From Deltaproteobacteria bacterium (GTDB taxonomy: Bacteria > Acidobacteriota > Thermoanaerobaculia > Multivoradales > JAHZIX01), in contig JAHZIX010000044.1 of NCBI GenBank assembly GCA_022601195.1, positions 186,001 through 250,000 on the forward strand: DNA of 64,000 bases. Direction: 5' to 3'. Positions 1-7,495 of the stretch are shown here, piece by piece. Both the position numbers and the translations under genes were made by a program. The notes beneath the pieces are model-generated. The model was not told the origin of the DNA. It saw only the letters and a program-made list of their open reading frames with translations, and ran no database searches. Every line of letters starts with the position of its first letter. Within the stretch, counting starts at the first letter, position 1.

Positions 1-999
1 GTCGAGGGTGTACCCCACTGCCAACAGCGCTGCGACTTTAGCAATGGGGAAGCCGGTCGCTTTGGAAGCCAAAGCCGAGCTACGAGAAACCCGTGGATTC
101 ATCTCAATGACCAACCGCTTCCCCGTTTTTGGGTCCACCGCAAACTGGACGTTGGAACCACCGGTCTCGACGCCGACCCGGCGGACCACCTTGAAGGCGT
201 CGTTGCGCATCTCCTGGTACTCTCGATCCGAGAGGGTCTGCTGAGGAGCTACGGTGATGGAATCGCCCGTGTGGACACCCATGGCATCGACGTTTTCCAC
301 CGAGCAAACGATGATGGCGTTGTCGACCCGATCCCTCACCACCTCTAACTCGAACTCCTTCCAGCCGAGTACCGAGGCCTCCAACAGCACCTGACTCACC
401 GGGCTCGCACTGAGGGCAGCCCTTGCCACCTCGTCCAGCTCCTCCCGGTTGTAGGCGACTCCACCGCCCTCTCCACCCAAGGTGAAACTTGGCCGAATGA
501 TCACCGGGTAGCCGATTTCCGTAGCGATCGATTTGGCCTCTAGGAGATTCGTGGCGTAGCCACTGCGGGGAACCTCGAGGCCAATCTCCTCCATGGCAGC
601 TTTGAAGAGCTGGCGGTCTTCTCCCAGCTTCAAAGCCTCGATGGTCGCCCCGAGGACTTCGACTCCGAGGCGATCCAAGGCACCACTCTCCTGGAGAGCT
701 ATGGCCAAATTGATCCCGGTCTGGCCACCCACCGTGGGCAGGAGAGCATCAGGACGCTCCCGGTCGAGAATCTTCTCGACGATCTCTGCCGTTAGTGGCT
801 CCACATAGGTAGCGTCGGCAAATTCCGGATCCGTCATGATGGTGGCAGGATTCGAATTAACCAGGATGACCCGGTAGCCCTCTGCCCTCAAAGCACGACA
901 GGCCTGGGTACCGGAATAGTCGAATTCACAAGCCTGACCGATAACGATGGGGCCGGATCCGAGAATCAGAATGCTGTTGATATCGCTGCGCTTTGGCAT
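1..999 (-). CDS. carB: Carbamoyl-phosphate synthase large subunit, N-terminal part (3' end beyond window)
   Basis: This is the first 333 codons of the large subunit that makes carbamoyl phosphate from bicarbonate, ATP and ammonia for pyrimidine and arginine synthesis. The protein begins MPKRSDINSILILGSGP. It then shows the first carboxyphosphate ATP-grasp domain: TVGGQTGINLA near residue 80, RPSFTLGGEGGG near 170, and EMNPRVSRSSALASKATG near 300, the last holding the metal-binding glutamate and asparagine. The full protein is normally about 1070 residues, so two thirds lie off the left edge. The ATG at 999 is the only sensible start, because the N-terminus matches the family. The small subunit carA is about 37 kb away at 37537-38655, so the two subunits are not in one operon. 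A leader-like RNA with a terminator-like hairpin precedes this gene. Confidence 0.96.
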   Translation of the reverse strand, partial: MPKRSDINSILILGSGPIVIGQACEFDYSGTQACRALRAEGYRVILVNSNPATIMTDPEFADATYVEPLTAEIVEKILDRERPDALLPTVGGQTGINLAIALQESGALDRLGVEVLGATIEALKLGEDRQLFKAAMEEIGLEVPRSGYATNLLEAKSIATEIGYPVIIRPSFTLGGEGGGVAYNREELDEVARAALSASPVSQVLLEASVLGWKEFELEVVRDRVDNAIIVCSVENVDAMGVHTGDSITVAPQQTLSDREYQEMRNDAFKVVRRVGVETGGSNVQFAVDPKTGKRLVIEMNPRVSRSSALASKATGFPIAKVAALLAVGYTLD

Positions 1000-1162
1000 G
1001 AGAAAACTACCCTCACTTCCGGCGACAGAGTGTAGCCCAGGATGGCGTGCGAGGAAGACCTTTCCCGGCTTCGAAGTGAAAAGTTGGACATCCGTGAGGC
1101 ACCTCACGATGTCAGGCTGGTTGGCAAAGCAAGCTAGAAGCCTCTTGGGGCAAACGAACGAA

Positions 1163-1193
1163 GGCCCCGGTTCCGCACAGCGAAACCGGGGCC
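1163..1193 (-). terminator. Strong hairpin, probable terminator or attenuator
   Basis: The arms GGCCCCGGTT and AACCGGGGCC (1163-1172 and 1184-1193) pair perfectly around an 11-base loop. On the minus strand the stem is followed by a T-rich but interrupted tract (CTTCGTTCGTTTG). It lies 164 bases before the carB start and 340 bases after the AAA ATPase stop. It could end the upstream cluster, end the candidate RNA, or attenuate carB. Confidence 0.55.
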
Positions 1194-1440
1194 AATCGGG
1201 TCTGTCTCGGTGGCGTCAGGTGTCCCGTTATCGGGGATACCCTCCACATTTGCCACGGAGGCGTTGGAGGACTCCGTTAACGGAGCGCCACCTCCATCAA
1301 ACCAGGTTTACTCGAATCCACTGGACCACCTCCTCTCTGGGCGTGCCCACAATGCGGCGGGTCCTCACCCACCCGACCCCCCAGGCCGCCCGAACCCGGT
1401 GAAGCCGCCGAACGACTAGATAGCCGCTCGGGGACACGAT
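1163..1440 (-). ncRNA. Candidate structured leader or small RNA upstream of carB, family unknown
   Basis: This non-coding stretch between the AAA ATPase gene and carB begins just after a TTGACA promoter and ends in a strong GC hairpin. Within it, on the minus strand, are a hairpin at 1241-1219 (eight pairs, one mismatch), a perfect 14-base palindrome (CTCCGTTAACGGAG, 1285-1272) able to form a five-pair hairpin, and CCTCC/GGAGG pairings around 1261-1241. The first bases of the transcript (GTGTCCC, 1437-1431) are also complementary to GGGACAC at 1226-1220, which would close a domain of about 220 bases. I tried to match RNase P RNA, tmRNA, SRP RNA, 6S RNA and common riboswitches by their conserved cores and found no fit. 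It could be a carB attenuator leader or an independent RNA. Confidence 0.4.
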
Positions 1441-1446
1441 AAAAAT

Positions 1447-1475
1447 ATGGTGTGGCAAACGGGCTCTTCTGTCAA
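1447..1475 (-). promoter_or_regulatory. Candidate sigma70 promoter upstream of the carB leader region
   Basis: Reading the minus strand, a perfect -35 TTGACA (1475-1470) is followed after 17 bases by CACCAT (1452-1447), a weak -10 with three of six consensus bases. An A/T run leads to a probable start near 1440. The perfect -35 carries the call. The transcript would enter the structured region described next and then reach carB. Confidence 0.45.
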
Positions 1476-1532
1476 GTCTCCTCCCCGTTCGGAAGTGCCC
1501 TACTTTGACTTCGCTCCGCCAGCGAGTCCCCC

Positions 1533-3404
1533 TCAGTACTCCCCAATCTGCATCTTCAGCTCGGCGATACGACGGTTGACCTCCGGCAGGGCCATGGCCC
1601 GGAATTGATCCGGGAGAAACCTCTCATCGGTGCACTCTTTGACCGCCAGCAGGTCCATGAATTCCAACCGGTCGATATGAGCAGAAGGCCGGAAGTCATC
1701 GATGACCTCTTTGACCACCTCCGGTAGGGATCGCTTCGCCACTGGCTCCTCCTCCGAGCCTGCCGAATCCTGGCTCTCAGAAGTACCCTGGCTGACCAAG
1801 CGGCCCTGTGCATCAAATAGGCCCTGGGTTTCGTACAAGCGTAGAGCTCGGACCAGGATGCCTTCCATCTCGTTGCCCCCCAATTGGCGATCGTCGGGTA
1901 GCTCCGGTAAGGCTTTCTTGTCGATCTCTAATCCCACTTTGCGAGCCATGGCATAAAAAAGATCGTGACGGCTGGCTGGGTCCTGAGGCGGAAAAAGAGG
2001 GATGTGTACATCCAGTCGGCCTTGCCGTTTGAGGTCTACCTCCAACAGGTCAGGGCGACTGGTAGCAAAAATCCACAGGATCTTGCCTCGATTCGTGGTG
2101 TCGCTCATCTTCTTGGCCAACATGCCGTAAATACGCCCGGAAAGGCCACCGTCCTGAGCGCCCGAGTTCCGCTTGCCGGTAGCCTGATCCGCTTCGTCCA
2201 CGAATACGATCACTTGTCCCAAGGCTTGAAGGATGTTGAAGATCTTCTCGAGATTTCCCTCGGTCGCTCCGACCCATTTGTCACGGAAATTTTTCAGCTC
2301 GACCACTGGAATACCGACCTCACCGGCGAGGCAAGTGACTAAGAAGGTCTTCCCCGTACCGATGCGGCCAGCCAATAGGTAGCCCATGGGAATGGCGCGA
2401 ATGATCCCCTGGCGCAATAACTCGGCATCCTGTCGCAACCACGCTTTGGCCTCGACGTGGCCGGCAACGCTATCCAAATTCCGCTGAGACTCAATGAACT
2501 CGATGAGCCCCGAAGCCTCCTTCTCGATCAACTCCTTGCGCAGCCGAGTGACGAAGGTGTGGGTCAAACGGTCTCCGTTCTTGAGGGCACGGAGGATCAA
2601 GCTACGAACATTGACCCTCGACAAGCCCACCAGCTTGGCCGACAACTCTTCCTTCCCCAGATCCGAGAGCTCTTCGAAACGTTCCTGCTCGGCGGTCAGA
2701 TCAGCCACGTAGCTCACCAACTCCTCTGCCTTCGGCAGCTCCACTTTGATTTTGGCGTTGTATGGGCTCTCGACCAGGGCCGGGCTCAAATCCGCCAAGT
2801 TGTTGGTGATCAGCACAGTGGCGACGAAAGCACCGGCCACCGCCGGATCGCTGGCCCAGTCGAGGAGCTGAATCAACACCTGGCTGCGTTCGCCGGAGAG
2901 CTGAAGAGCGTCGGCCCGCGGCACGATGAAATGGGCATAGTCCACCATCACCGCAACCTTGAGAGGGGCAGAAACCCTTCGTCCTTCCTCGTCTCGCCGA
3001 GTCAGGATCTGACTTCCCCGAACAAATCGATTGATCAACTCCAAGGCCCGGTTGGCATCCCGAGGAAGGAGATTGGCTAGATTGAGGGAGTCTCCCGCCT
3101 TGTCTGCCGGCAACTTGGCCCAGTTAGTGCCCTGATAGGCGTCGAAAGCTTGGAGAAATTTGTAGAAATGCTCCCCCCCTTTTCGTACCCGGATGCCTCG
3201 CCCGCGATCGTATTGAATGACTACATCGAAGGGGTCGAACATGACCTCCGTGAGGTACTGACGCAAGGAGACGTAGCGGTTTCCCTGTTCATCGGCAGGC
3301 ACCGGTACCAAATCGTGGACGCTGCCGTACAGTACAAACTGGCTGGTACTTCCAGCTCGAAACAACTGCCGCATTTCGGCGGCCCAGCCGGGTAACTCGC
3401 TCAT
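1533..3404 (-). CDS. AAA ATPase with degenerate first ATPase module (Ycf46/Vps4-like candidate)
   Basis: A 623-residue cytoplasmic AAA protein. The C-terminal module is intact: Walker A GRIGTGKT at about 346-353, Walker B VIVFVDEAD at 398-406, a sensor-1 region (FATSRPD) near 446-452, and an arginine-rich second region of homology (KRQGRLD) just after. The N-terminal half looks like a decayed ATPase module. It has VAVMVDYAH in the Walker B position (about 150) and VLITNNLADL in the sensor-1 position (about 197-206), but no P-loop where one is expected (FVLYGSVHDL). The ATG at 3404 has GGGAGG before it; a TTG four codons upstream is possible but less likely. It is the last gene of the pspA-led minus-strand cluster. 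A Vps4-like or Ycf46-like remodelling role on the PspA partner is inference from context. Confidence 0.85.
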   Translation of the reverse strand: MSELPGWAAEMRQLFRAGSTSQFVLYGSVHDLVPVPADEQGNRYVSLRQYLTEVMFDPFDVVIQYDRGRGIRVRKGGEHFYKFLQAFDAYQGTNWAKLPADKAGDSLNLANLLPRDANRALELINRFVRGSQILTRRDEEGRRVSAPLKVAVMVDYAHFIVPRADALQLSGERSQVLIQLLDWASDPAVAGAFVATVLITNNLADLSPALVESPYNAKIKVELPKAEELVSYVADLTAEQERFEELSDLGKEELSAKLVGLSRVNVRSLILRALKNGDRLTHTFVTRLRKELIEKEASGLIEFIESQRNLDSVAGHVEAKAWLRQDAELLRQGIIRAIPMGYLLAGRIGTGKTFLVTCLAGEVGIPVVELKNFRDKWVGATEGNLEKIFNILQALGQVIVFVDEADQATGKRNSGAQDGGLSGRIYGMLAKKMSDTTNRGKILWIFATSRPDLLEVDLKRQGRLDVHIPLFPPQDPASRHDLFYAMARKVGLEIDKKALPELPDDRQLGGNEMEGILVRALRLYETQGLFDAQGRLVSQGTSESQDSAGSEEEPVAKRSLPEVVKEVIDDFRPSAHIDRLEFMDLLAVKECTDERFLPDQFRAMALPEVNRRIAELKMQIGEY

Positions 3405-3491
3405 CTGCCCTCCCAAATACCAATCCCTTAGATGTCGGCACAGGCTCCTGTGTGCTCTCTGGGGAGCTATTCCAGCTCCTAGAAGATGTCC

Positions 3492-4619
3492 TCAGCGGCT
3501 AGCGCAAAGCTTCCGCAACTGGTCTCCATAGAGACGGATGCGCTTGGCTCCTAGCTGGGGGACTTCCGGGAGACTTTCGGTGCCGTGTTTTTTGAGGTAC
3601 ATCAAAGCCCGCGCAGGAAGTACCACCTGCTGAGGAACCTGCCTCCGCAACGCCTCCTCCTGGCGCCACTTGCGCAGGCGAGTCTCGCATTTTTGCTCAT
3701 GGGGCTCCGGGCGCTGAGGAACCGGACGACTGGGCACCGGCGGTGGAGTGGTCGAGGCGGTGGCGAGCACCTCGAGAATCTTCGTCCCGTGCTCTCCGAA
3801 GGCTCTGCCCTTGAGGCCACTGCCATGAAGCTCGCGGCGAGTGGTCGGCCGGTTGCGGGCCAGGTTGAGCAAAGAAGCATTGTTGAGCACCCGCCCGGGA
3901 GGTAAATCACGACGACGAGCTGTGGCGTCCCGCCATTCATAGAGCGCTACGAAGGCAGGCAGCGCGTCCTTCGGTAGCCGACCGGAACCTTTGACCTTCC
4001 ACAGGCTGTCCGGGCCGAAACCGCCGCTCCAAGTCACTCCTTCGACGACTCCGATGGCGATCCCCACCTCTTCTTCCAGATCCGCTTCCTTCACTTCGCC
4101 TTGCAATCGTTGACAGATTTCCGGCAAGTAGCGAACGTCGTCTACGGCGTAGCTCAAGGGAGCCCGAGCGATGGGTCTCTGGCTCCAGTCGTAGTGAGCA
4201 TATTCCTTGGCCAACTCGACGCCGCAGATCTTCTCCACCAGAACTCCATACCCGGTCCTCTCCCAACCCAGGCAGGAAGTGGCCTGCTGACTGTCCCAGA
4301 CCCCTGCAGGCGCAAGCTCGTAATCCCGCTTCAGACAACCGACATCAAACTCTCCCCCGTGGAGGAAGGTGGTGTGCTCGCGACTCTCGAGAGCTTTGCG
4401 CAGGGGATCGATGGCTCGGGTTCCTCCCGGCAGAGCCAATAGGTCTACCAGCCAGAGCTTCCCGCCGACATTTAGCTGCATCAGGCACAGGCGCTCGAAG
4501 TAGGCGAAGCCGGAGTTCGACTCGAGGTCCAAAGCGTGCCAGGGCTCCGCATCCATCACCACTGCCAGCTCCCGAAGACCCTCGGGTGAATCGATCCAGG
4601 TGAAATCTTTCTTCATCAT
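3492..4619 (-). CDS. rnd: Ribonuclease D-like 3'-5' exonuclease
   Basis: A 375-residue DEDD-family exonuclease of the kind that trims tRNA and other RNA 3' ends. Visible motifs are ExoI (HALDLESN, near residue 30), an ExoII-like region (LHGGEFDVGC, near 87) and ExoIII (YAVDDVRYLP, near 160), which supply the acidic metal ligands. An HRDC-like helical region follows at about 205-285 (FVALYEWRDATARR... and RPTTRRELHG...), then a basic proline-rich tail. The length matches bacterial RNase D. Two ATG codons stand in tandem at the start (4619 and 4616). The gene lies 78 bases after the coiled-coil membrane gene and 87 bases before the AAA ATPase start, on the same strand. It may be a functional member of the cluster or a housekeeping passenger. 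Confidence 0.88.
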   Translation of the reverse strand: MMKKDFTWIDSPEGLRELAVVMDAEPWHALDLESNSGFAYFERLCLMQLNVGGKLWLVDLLALPGGTRAIDPLRKALESREHTTFLHGGEFDVGCLKRDYELAPAGVWDSQQATSCLGWERTGYGVLVEKICGVELAKEYAHYDWSQRPIARAPLSYAVDDVRYLPEICQRLQGEVKEADLEEEVGIAIGVVEGVTWSGGFGPDSLWKVKGSGRLPKDALPAFVALYEWRDATARRRDLPPGRVLNNASLLNLARNRPTTRRELHGSGLKGRAFGEHGTKILEVLATASTTPPPVPSRPVPQRPEPHEQKCETRLRKWRQEEALRRQVPQQVVLPARALMYLKKHGTESLPEVPQLGAKRIRLYGDQLRKLCASR

Positions 4620-4697
4620 GAATACCGACCGAGGCCGAAGGTGGAGGGTTGAATCTGGAGGGACCGGAACAGCCGGTGCAACTCCCAGGAATCTTCG

Positions 4698-5597
4698 CTA
4701 CTGGACATCGCTCTCCAATTCTCGGGGAAGAGTCGGGGGCAGTTCCGGTAGCTCAGGAGGTGCCGAACCCAAGCCGTCATCCCCAAGGCCGCCGAAAATC
4801 TCGGCATTTTGCTCCATCCAACGGTTGGTCTCGGTCAAGGCGGTACTCACGGAGTCGAGGCGGTCCGACAGGAATGCGGACTTACCCGCCACAGCCGCCT
4901 CCTCACGAATCAACACCACTTGCTGTTCGATCCGGCTCAGCTCTGCCTCAATCACCTGGCGGCTTTCCTGGGCATGATCGAAGTTCTCGAGGCGTTTCCG
5001 CTGAATCTCCAGGGTTCCCTGGAATGCTCGAGAAAGGGGAGATTCCGGGCCGGCCTCTTCCAACTGCTTCTCACTCTTTTCCACCTCAGCAACCAGGTTA
5101 TTGCGGTTCACCCGGCTCATATTTTGAACGATGACCTCCCTCGAGGTCAGCAGGCGGAGAAAGATCCACAGCAGTTGGTTGAGCCCGCCCGTTCGCATGG
5201 ACTTTACGCTGTCCAACGACTCCTCTTCTAAAGTCTCAGAGATTCCCATCACCGCACGGCATTGATCGAGCAGGCGATGGTAACGCTCCTGCGCAGGAGT
5301 CGACAGGCGGCTGACTACACGGGCTAGCTTCTTCTCGTACTCCTTCTTGCCGACCAGGAGGCGTTCCCCTTGAATCAACTTCTGGAAACGCGAGCTACCA
5401 GAGAGGTAAAGCAAATAGCCAGCTTCCGCCGCAGCACCCAAGAACCAAAAACCCGGGTTGGCGATCCCCAACACCGCGAAGGCCGCTAGCCCCATCGCGT
5501 TGACCGGCAAAGGACCTAAAAGGGGAACTTGCCAACGGCGAAAGAAGGCCGCCTTCAAATAGTCGACAAAACCGAGGTCCGCGGCGCTCTTGGCCAC
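4698..5597 (-). CDS. Membrane-anchored coiled-coil protein of unknown function
   Basis: A 299-residue protein I do not recognise. A short N-terminal stretch (MAKSAADLGFVDYLKAAFF) precedes two close hydrophobic segments at about 31-68 (PVNAMGLAAFAVLGIANPG and FWFLGAAAEAGYLLYL), which probably form a membrane hairpin. The remainder is helical and charged, with heptad-like coiled coil at about 75-120 and 165-245, ending in an acidic proline-rich tail. The GTG start abuts the stop of the ABC ATPase gene with no gap (TGA then GTG), so translation is probably coupled. Its position between the ABC ATPase and the RNase D and AAA genes suggests it links the transporter to the cytoplasmic PspA/AAA partners. 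That role is inference only. Confidence 0.7.
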   Translation of the reverse strand: MAKSAADLGFVDYLKAAFFRRWQVPLLGPLPVNAMGLAAFAVLGIANPGFWFLGAAAEAGYLLYLSGSSRFQKLIQGERLLVGKKEYEKKLARVVSRLSTPAQERYHRLLDQCRAVMGISETLEEESLDSVKSMRTGGLNQLLWIFLRLLTSREVIVQNMSRVNRNNLVAEVEKSEKQLEEAGPESPLSRAFQGTLEIQRKRLENFDHAQESRQVIEAELSRIEQQVVLIREEAAVAGKSAFLSDRLDSVSTALTETNRWMEQNAEIFGGLGDDGLGSAPPELPELPPTLPRELESDVQ

Positions 5598-6497
5598 TCA
5601 GCCCCCTCCGGGCTGCAGCTCGTGAAAGGTCTGAGCGACCTCTCCTACAGCATCTTTGAACCGGCTCGTCTCCTGGATCAGCATGGGGTTGACTCCAGGC
5701 TCCGGCGGAAAGATCTCACGAAATTCCTTCCCAACCCGTCCGGGGGCTGGGGTGATGATCCAAACTCGATCCCCCAAGTAAACAGCCTCGCTGATGGAAT
5801 GGGTGACCAAGAACACGGTCGCCTCGATCTCGTGCCACAGATCCGTGACCAGAAGCTGCATGTCATAGCGGGTCGGTTCGTCGAGAGCCGAAAACGGCTC
5901 ATCCATGAGAATGATGCGAGGCTTCAGAACCAGGCTCCGGGCGATGGCTACCCGTTGCTGCTGTCCACCGGAAAGCTGATGAGGGTATTTCCCTTCGTGA
6001 CCGCCAAGCCCTACCCGGGAGATCCACTGCTGAGCCAAGGCGTCCATCTGGCTCTGGCTAAGGCCGTTCTCTTCTCGGTTGATCTCTAGGCCAAAGGTGA
6101 CGTTGCGCAGCACGGTACGGTTCGGGAAGGAGCTGTACTGCTGGAAGATCATTCCGCGATCACGGCCCGGACCGGTGACTTCTTTTCCCCGAACCCGGAC
6201 GCTACCGTAAGTCGCCGGAGCAACATCCGGGAAGCCTTGAATCAGGTTGAGGATGGTCGACTTGCCACATCCGGATGGCCCAACGATAGAGATGAACTCG
6301 CCCTTGTCCGGTACGTCCTCCACTCGAAAGGAGAGGTCCTTGAGAGCTGTATAAGCCTTTCGGGTACCGGGAGAGAAAGTCTTCTCCACCTCTACGAATT
6401 CCACCACCGGCGGCAAAATCTCCGCCGGCAAGGTCTCCGGCAGCAAGGTCTCCGGCGGATTGGCCGACTCTGTAACGAGGTCTTCCGGGTTGGTCAT
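5598..6497 (-). CDS. ABC transporter ATPase, NitT/TauT/SsuB type
   Basis: A 299-residue nucleotide-binding subunit. It shows Walker A GPSGCGKST (73-81), a Q-loop (MIFQQYSSFP, near 117), signature LSGGQQQR (175-182), Walker B RIILMDEP (194-201) and the H-loop histidine (VTHSISEA, 233). This pattern fits ATPases of the taurine/nitrate/sulphonate importer family. The first 30 residues are a family-atypical Leu/Pro/Glu-rich extension containing a short repeat (LLPETLPAEILPP). The ATG at 6497 overlaps the permease stop by four bases (ATGA), implying coupled translation. The reading frame stays open upstream but there lies antisense-free inside the permease gene, so the longer form is rejected. It energises the permease encoded just upstream. 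Confidence 0.93.
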   Translation of the reverse strand: MTNPEDLVTESANPPETLLPETLPAEILPPVVEFVEVEKTFSPGTRKAYTALKDLSFRVEDVPDKGEFISIVGPSGCGKSTILNLIQGFPDVAPATYGSVRVRGKEVTGPGRDRGMIFQQYSSFPNRTVLRNVTFGLEINREENGLSQSQMDALAQQWISRVGLGGHEGKYPHQLSGGQQQRVAIARSLVLKPRIILMDEPFSALDEPTRYDMQLLVTDLWHEIEATVFLVTHSISEAVYLGDRVWIITPAPGRVGKEFREIFPPEPGVNPMLIQETSRFKDAVGEVAQTFHELQPGGG

Positions 6498-7477
6498 CGA
6501 CTTTGCTCCCGATAGGGAAAAAGGAATTTGCCCAGGGTCGCCCACACCTTGTCCGTCAGAAACGCCACGACCACGATGACCAAGAGAACGAGGTAGATAT
6601 GCTCCCGGGGACCGATGCGAGAGGACGTGATGATGATGCCACCAACTCCCTTGCCGATATCCACCATCTCCGCCAAGATGATGTAGCTCCACCCGATGCC
6701 GAACCCTAGGCGTAAACTCTGAAAAATATCCGGCCATGCGATGGGCAACAGCACCTTGGTCACCGTCTGCCAACGATTGGCCCCGAGGGTGTATCCCGTC
6801 TTGAGATAGACCTGGTCCACTTCATCTACCGCCGCAACGATGAGAGGAAGAAGATAGATCACGAAGGCCAGCGCCAAGAAAGCGATCTTCTGTTTCTCTC
6901 CAGTACCGAACAAACTCAGGGTCAACGGAACGAGAGCGGGGATCGGCAGATAAGCACCGAGTACCGACAGGGGGCTGAAAGTCGCTTTGACTCGCGAGAA
7001 AGCTCCCATGGCCAGCCCCAGAGGGAAAGCGATCAATACAGCTACCAGGAAACCCTCGATGACTCGGACGAGAGACACGGTGACGTTGCGGGTAAGAGCT
7101 CGCTCGAACCACAGGGAAGGGAAGGACTCGACGACCTCCAGAGGGCTCGGAAGAATCGTCGGCGACATGATGCGCTCTTCCGCTGGCCCATTTCCGGTAA
7201 CCAACCACCAAGCCCCTAGAAGAGCAAGGATCGGTAGGGATCCCAGCACCCACCGTTGCCACAGGGGAACGGGCCGACGGATCGCCAGAAGGGTCCCCAA
7301 CAACCGCGAGTCACCCTCGGTGGGCTGTTCGTCGGCGAGGCTTTCCGCTGCGAGGTTCTCCTCAGCGAGGCTTTCCTCAGTGAGACTAGGCTCCTCTGCC
7401 TCGACGGAAGGTTCGGTTACCTCGTCTTCGGTCTCGCCGGGGGCGCCTGCGATCTCTGGCTCTAGAGGCTCACTCAT
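6494..7477 (-). CDS. ABC transporter permease, NitT/TauT/SsuC type
   Basis: A 327-residue inner-membrane permease of the binding-protein-dependent family. The cytoplasmic N-terminus (about 1-70) is acidic and contains a degenerate repeat (EESLAEENLAAESLADEQ). Transmembrane segments start near residue 75 (WVLGSLPILALLGAWWLV). The EAA-like coupling loop is DQVYLKTGYTLGANRWQTV, near 225, with VLLPIAWPDIFQSLR after it. The last helix is YLVLLVIVVVAFLTDKVW. The repetitive acidic extension is not usual in SsuC or TauC proteins. It starts 18 bases after the solute-binding/OmpA gene and overlaps the ATPase gene by four bases. Confidence 0.92.
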   Translation of the reverse strand: MSEPLEPEIAGAPGETEDEVTEPSVEAEEPSLTEESLAEENLAAESLADEQPTEGDSRLLGTLLAIRRPVPLWQRWVLGSLPILALLGAWWLVTGNGPAEERIMSPTILPSPLEVVESFPSLWFERALTRNVTVSLVRVIEGFLVAVLIAFPLGLAMGAFSRVKATFSPLSVLGAYLPIPALVPLTLSLFGTGEKQKIAFLALAFVIYLLPLIVAAVDEVDQVYLKTGYTLGANRWQTVTKVLLPIAWPDIFQSLRLGFGIGWSYIILAEMVDIGKGVGGIIITSSRIGPREHIYLVLLVIVVVAFLTDKVWATLGKFLFPYREQSR

Positions 7478-7495
7478 GGATTATTCGATTTCCGC

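Noticed and set aside
1285..1335. tRNA- or tmRNA-like stretch (GGTTTACTCGAATCCACTGG)
   Set aside because: It recalls a T-arm, but the remaining cloverleaf, acceptor stem and tmRNA reading frame are absent.
6498..6773. Longer N-terminus for the NitT/TauT-type ATPase
   Set aside because: The extra 92 residues lie within the permease gene in a different frame and are low-complexity; the ATGA start at 6497 is preferred.
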